Source: Andrena cerasifolii
Taxonomy: Eukaryota; Arthropoda; Insecta; Hymenoptera; Andrenidae
Reading direction: 5' to 3'
NCBI RefSeq assembly: GCF_050908995.1
Contig: NC_135132.1
Span: 5,761,001 to 5,825,000, forward strand
Length of the DNA: 64,000 nucleotides
The notes under the pieces are model-generated. The model was not told where the DNA came from. It did not search any database and saw only the letters and a program-made list of their open reading frames with translations. A program made the translations under genes and the position numbers. Positions 62,125 through 64,000 of this stretch are shown piece after piece. Every line of letters starts with the position of its first letter. Within the stretch, counting starts at the first letter, position 1.

Positions 62125-64000
62125 TTAACCGACGGGAGGGGTAGGAATGGGGAGCCAAAGGGAATCGAAAGGGCGCAGAAAAGATAGCTGACAGGGTGGA
62201 GAGGGGTTGCTGGGGTCGAGGAGCCTTGGTTGCTGGTCGTAAATGGTCCCTGTAGCGGACGTACGTAGCCAGGACTCCTCCCTGCTTGTTCCTTTGGCGC
62301 CGGGCATTTTCGAATCGAACGGGGAACGACCGCCGATTTCGACCAACCGCCGGATTGTTTCGAGTGCTCGAAGAACGACGGAGGGTTGGAAGGAGACAAG
62401 TGCACGGAGATTTGGGGATGAGGAGGGAGACAGATCGTTTCGTGATTCCCTGTAATGCTGGACCAGTTGGTGCACTTTGGGTATATGCGGCGAGCGTTTG
62501 GGTGGGATCCATCGCTTAAAAGTTTAGGATTAAAGTTTACGTTTTTGAGTAGATTGTTGCGGACTGTTGAATGGAACGTGGGTGGCTTGGGTAAGTTTGT
62601 TGTGGAAGGAAAAAATGTAAATTAGTGGGATGTAATAGTGTGCTGGTAGTATTCCCTATTTTGGTGTCAGATGTTGTTGGATAGTTTGAACCAAAATTAT
62701 CCATGAAAACTGATTAATTTTTTTTTATATATATATTTATTTATCTATTTTATTTGCATTTTTGAACACTCTCTTTGTTGACTCCCTTAGAAGCCTTTTT
62801 TAAATCCTAAAATCGATTTCTCAGTTTTACAGTGTCAGTCAAATTTCCCTCAACGATTGAATACCCTTACTTATCTCGTGCCATTCTAATTGAAAGAAGC
62901 TTCTAAGTTTAACTTCGTGAAAATGAATGGACAGTTGACCCCGTTAAAACTTGAACAACCTATATGCTACGGTGAATCAAGCAATAGCAGTCTGCAGAAA
63001 CCGAAGGAAGCAAGGAACTGTACACAACTAAGTAGGAAGTGCTTCGAAGATCCAACCTAAAGTGATTGAAGTAAAGAAGCAGAACTCGAAGAAAAGGGAA
63101 TATGTGGGGGAAAAGAAAATAGACGACGTGACCAAGGCTGAGCAATAAATACATCAAATCGCGAAGGGAGACCAATAAGAAGGACGCAGGGTGAAATGTA
63201 GAAGCTGAAGGGATGAGAACACAGGGCAAACGAGAGCAATGAGAAAAGAATAACCGGAGAAAGTAGCTGAAAAAAGGTTAGAGAAATGCTGCAGCTTGGA
63301 AGGGGGGACAGCTGTAGTGGTTGAGTAGGGGGGAGATCTGAAGGAATGGGGGATGAAGGAAGGTAGTCGACTCTCAGGTGGAAAGGGTGCAAGTCAAATT
63401 GGCCGCATAAGCATGCTCCTTTCATTGAATCGTCTAACGACCGGATACAAATTAGATTGGAAACTCGAGATGCCTCGGTGGAAAAGTCACGACCGATTTT
63501 CTGCATCTCCTAACCTTCGGAGAACGGTCCAGAAAACGGGTACAATGCAGCTTCAAGAACTTCATTTTATTTGTTGTTTAGCTACTTAACAGAGGTGCAT
63601 ATAGGTTCTGGGAGAGTTGGTAAAGTACTCAGAAGCTCTAGAGGATTTGTAAAATGTTTACAAAACATTACAAAAATTTTAAGAATGACTAAGTCACAAA
63701 ATATCATTTTTTGTGTTTTTTCAGGGAACCTTGATCAAAGCTTTCGGTGATTTCAGTATTTTAATTCTTTCTCTGGGGTTCTTGTGCATTTTTGTGTATA
63801 GAAAAATTTGTAGTTTTTGAAGAGTATCCGGTTGATACCTACACTTTTCATTTATTTCATTTAATTAACTGCACCTTTCCACCCGGAGTATTTAATTCAA
63901 GTAATTCGATTGTGTTAACATGAAGCAACAGAAGTAGTGTGTTTTTATTGAGGGTGGTTTATTGGAATGGTTCGCGAATTTGATACGAGGAAGTGGCTGT
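62125..64000. other. No gene recognised
   Basis: CpG-rich to 62520, purine-rich at 63060-63370, AT-rich to the end. Overlapping minus-strand frames at 62021-62512 show no domain. No exon matching the missing C-terminus was found. Confidence 0.45.

Noticed and set aside
1..64000. tRNA genes or rRNA fragments
   Set aside because: Scanned by eye for B-box-like GGTTCGAATCC on both strands; no candidate had a matching A-box and acceptor stem.

Overview
This window looks like nuclear DNA from an insect. It is mostly intron and spacer: AT-rich DNA broken by CpG-rich patches, poly-A and poly-G runs, many small terminal-inverted-repeat (TIR) transposons, foldback repeats and tandem arrays. High CpG and frequent CCTAACC words (the complement of TTAGG-type telomere repeats) would suit Hymenoptera, but that is a weak inference. 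I see no bacterial operon, CRISPR array, rRNA or convincing tRNA.

One gene is supported, on the + strand. Four exons at 29633-29700, 30243-30503, 32412-32633 and 39426-39666 have GT/AG borders, matching phases (2 | 1 | 1 | 1 | 2) and a continuous reading frame of about 264 codons. The protein is cysteine-rich, with motifs such as CYRC...NVIQYKE, CPFKGP, SRLLLRYQAC, FATWKDGS and DEDRYRCF. From memory these match the arthropod secreted or surface proteins that carry the uncharacterised DUF7044/DUF7042/DUF7043/DUF7045 modules. The start (signal peptide, first half of the first module) and the C-terminal exons were not found, so the gene is partial here, and the DNA from 39667 onward is its next intron or beyond. 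No promoter or terminator can be named.

Layout. 1-29632: upstream DNA or a 5' intron, with TTAA-flanked elements (1905, 7735, 8447, 19587, 21681), a hAT-like MITE (4276), tandem arrays (9844, 10919), small MITEs (12345, 26058), large foldbacks (13712, 23569) and a Tc1/mariner-type end (26265-26334). 29633-39666: the gene; its introns hold hairpins with a GAGGTTAGGTGTCATGGCGG word, two tandem arrays (32750-33410 and 36861-37780), two adjoining TTAA elements (35291, 35813) and a CCCGCGCTTCGC-type repeat (38461). 39667-64000: no confirmed exon; a hAT-like MITE (40788), a foldback with TTAA ends (41109), a long hairpin (55775), a second copy of the 35.8-kb element (57407), a GC-centred MITE (59803), and a 64-bp duplicated segment (61001 and 62061) that keeps a similar minus-strand peptide.

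Nothing here demonstrates a new multi-gene system. The most unusual features are the repeats: two places where unrelated TTAA elements abut at one shared TTAA, a dimeric 143-bp satellite inside an intron, and dispersed hairpins combining a YY1/PHO-like ATGGCGG core with a TTAGG-like word.
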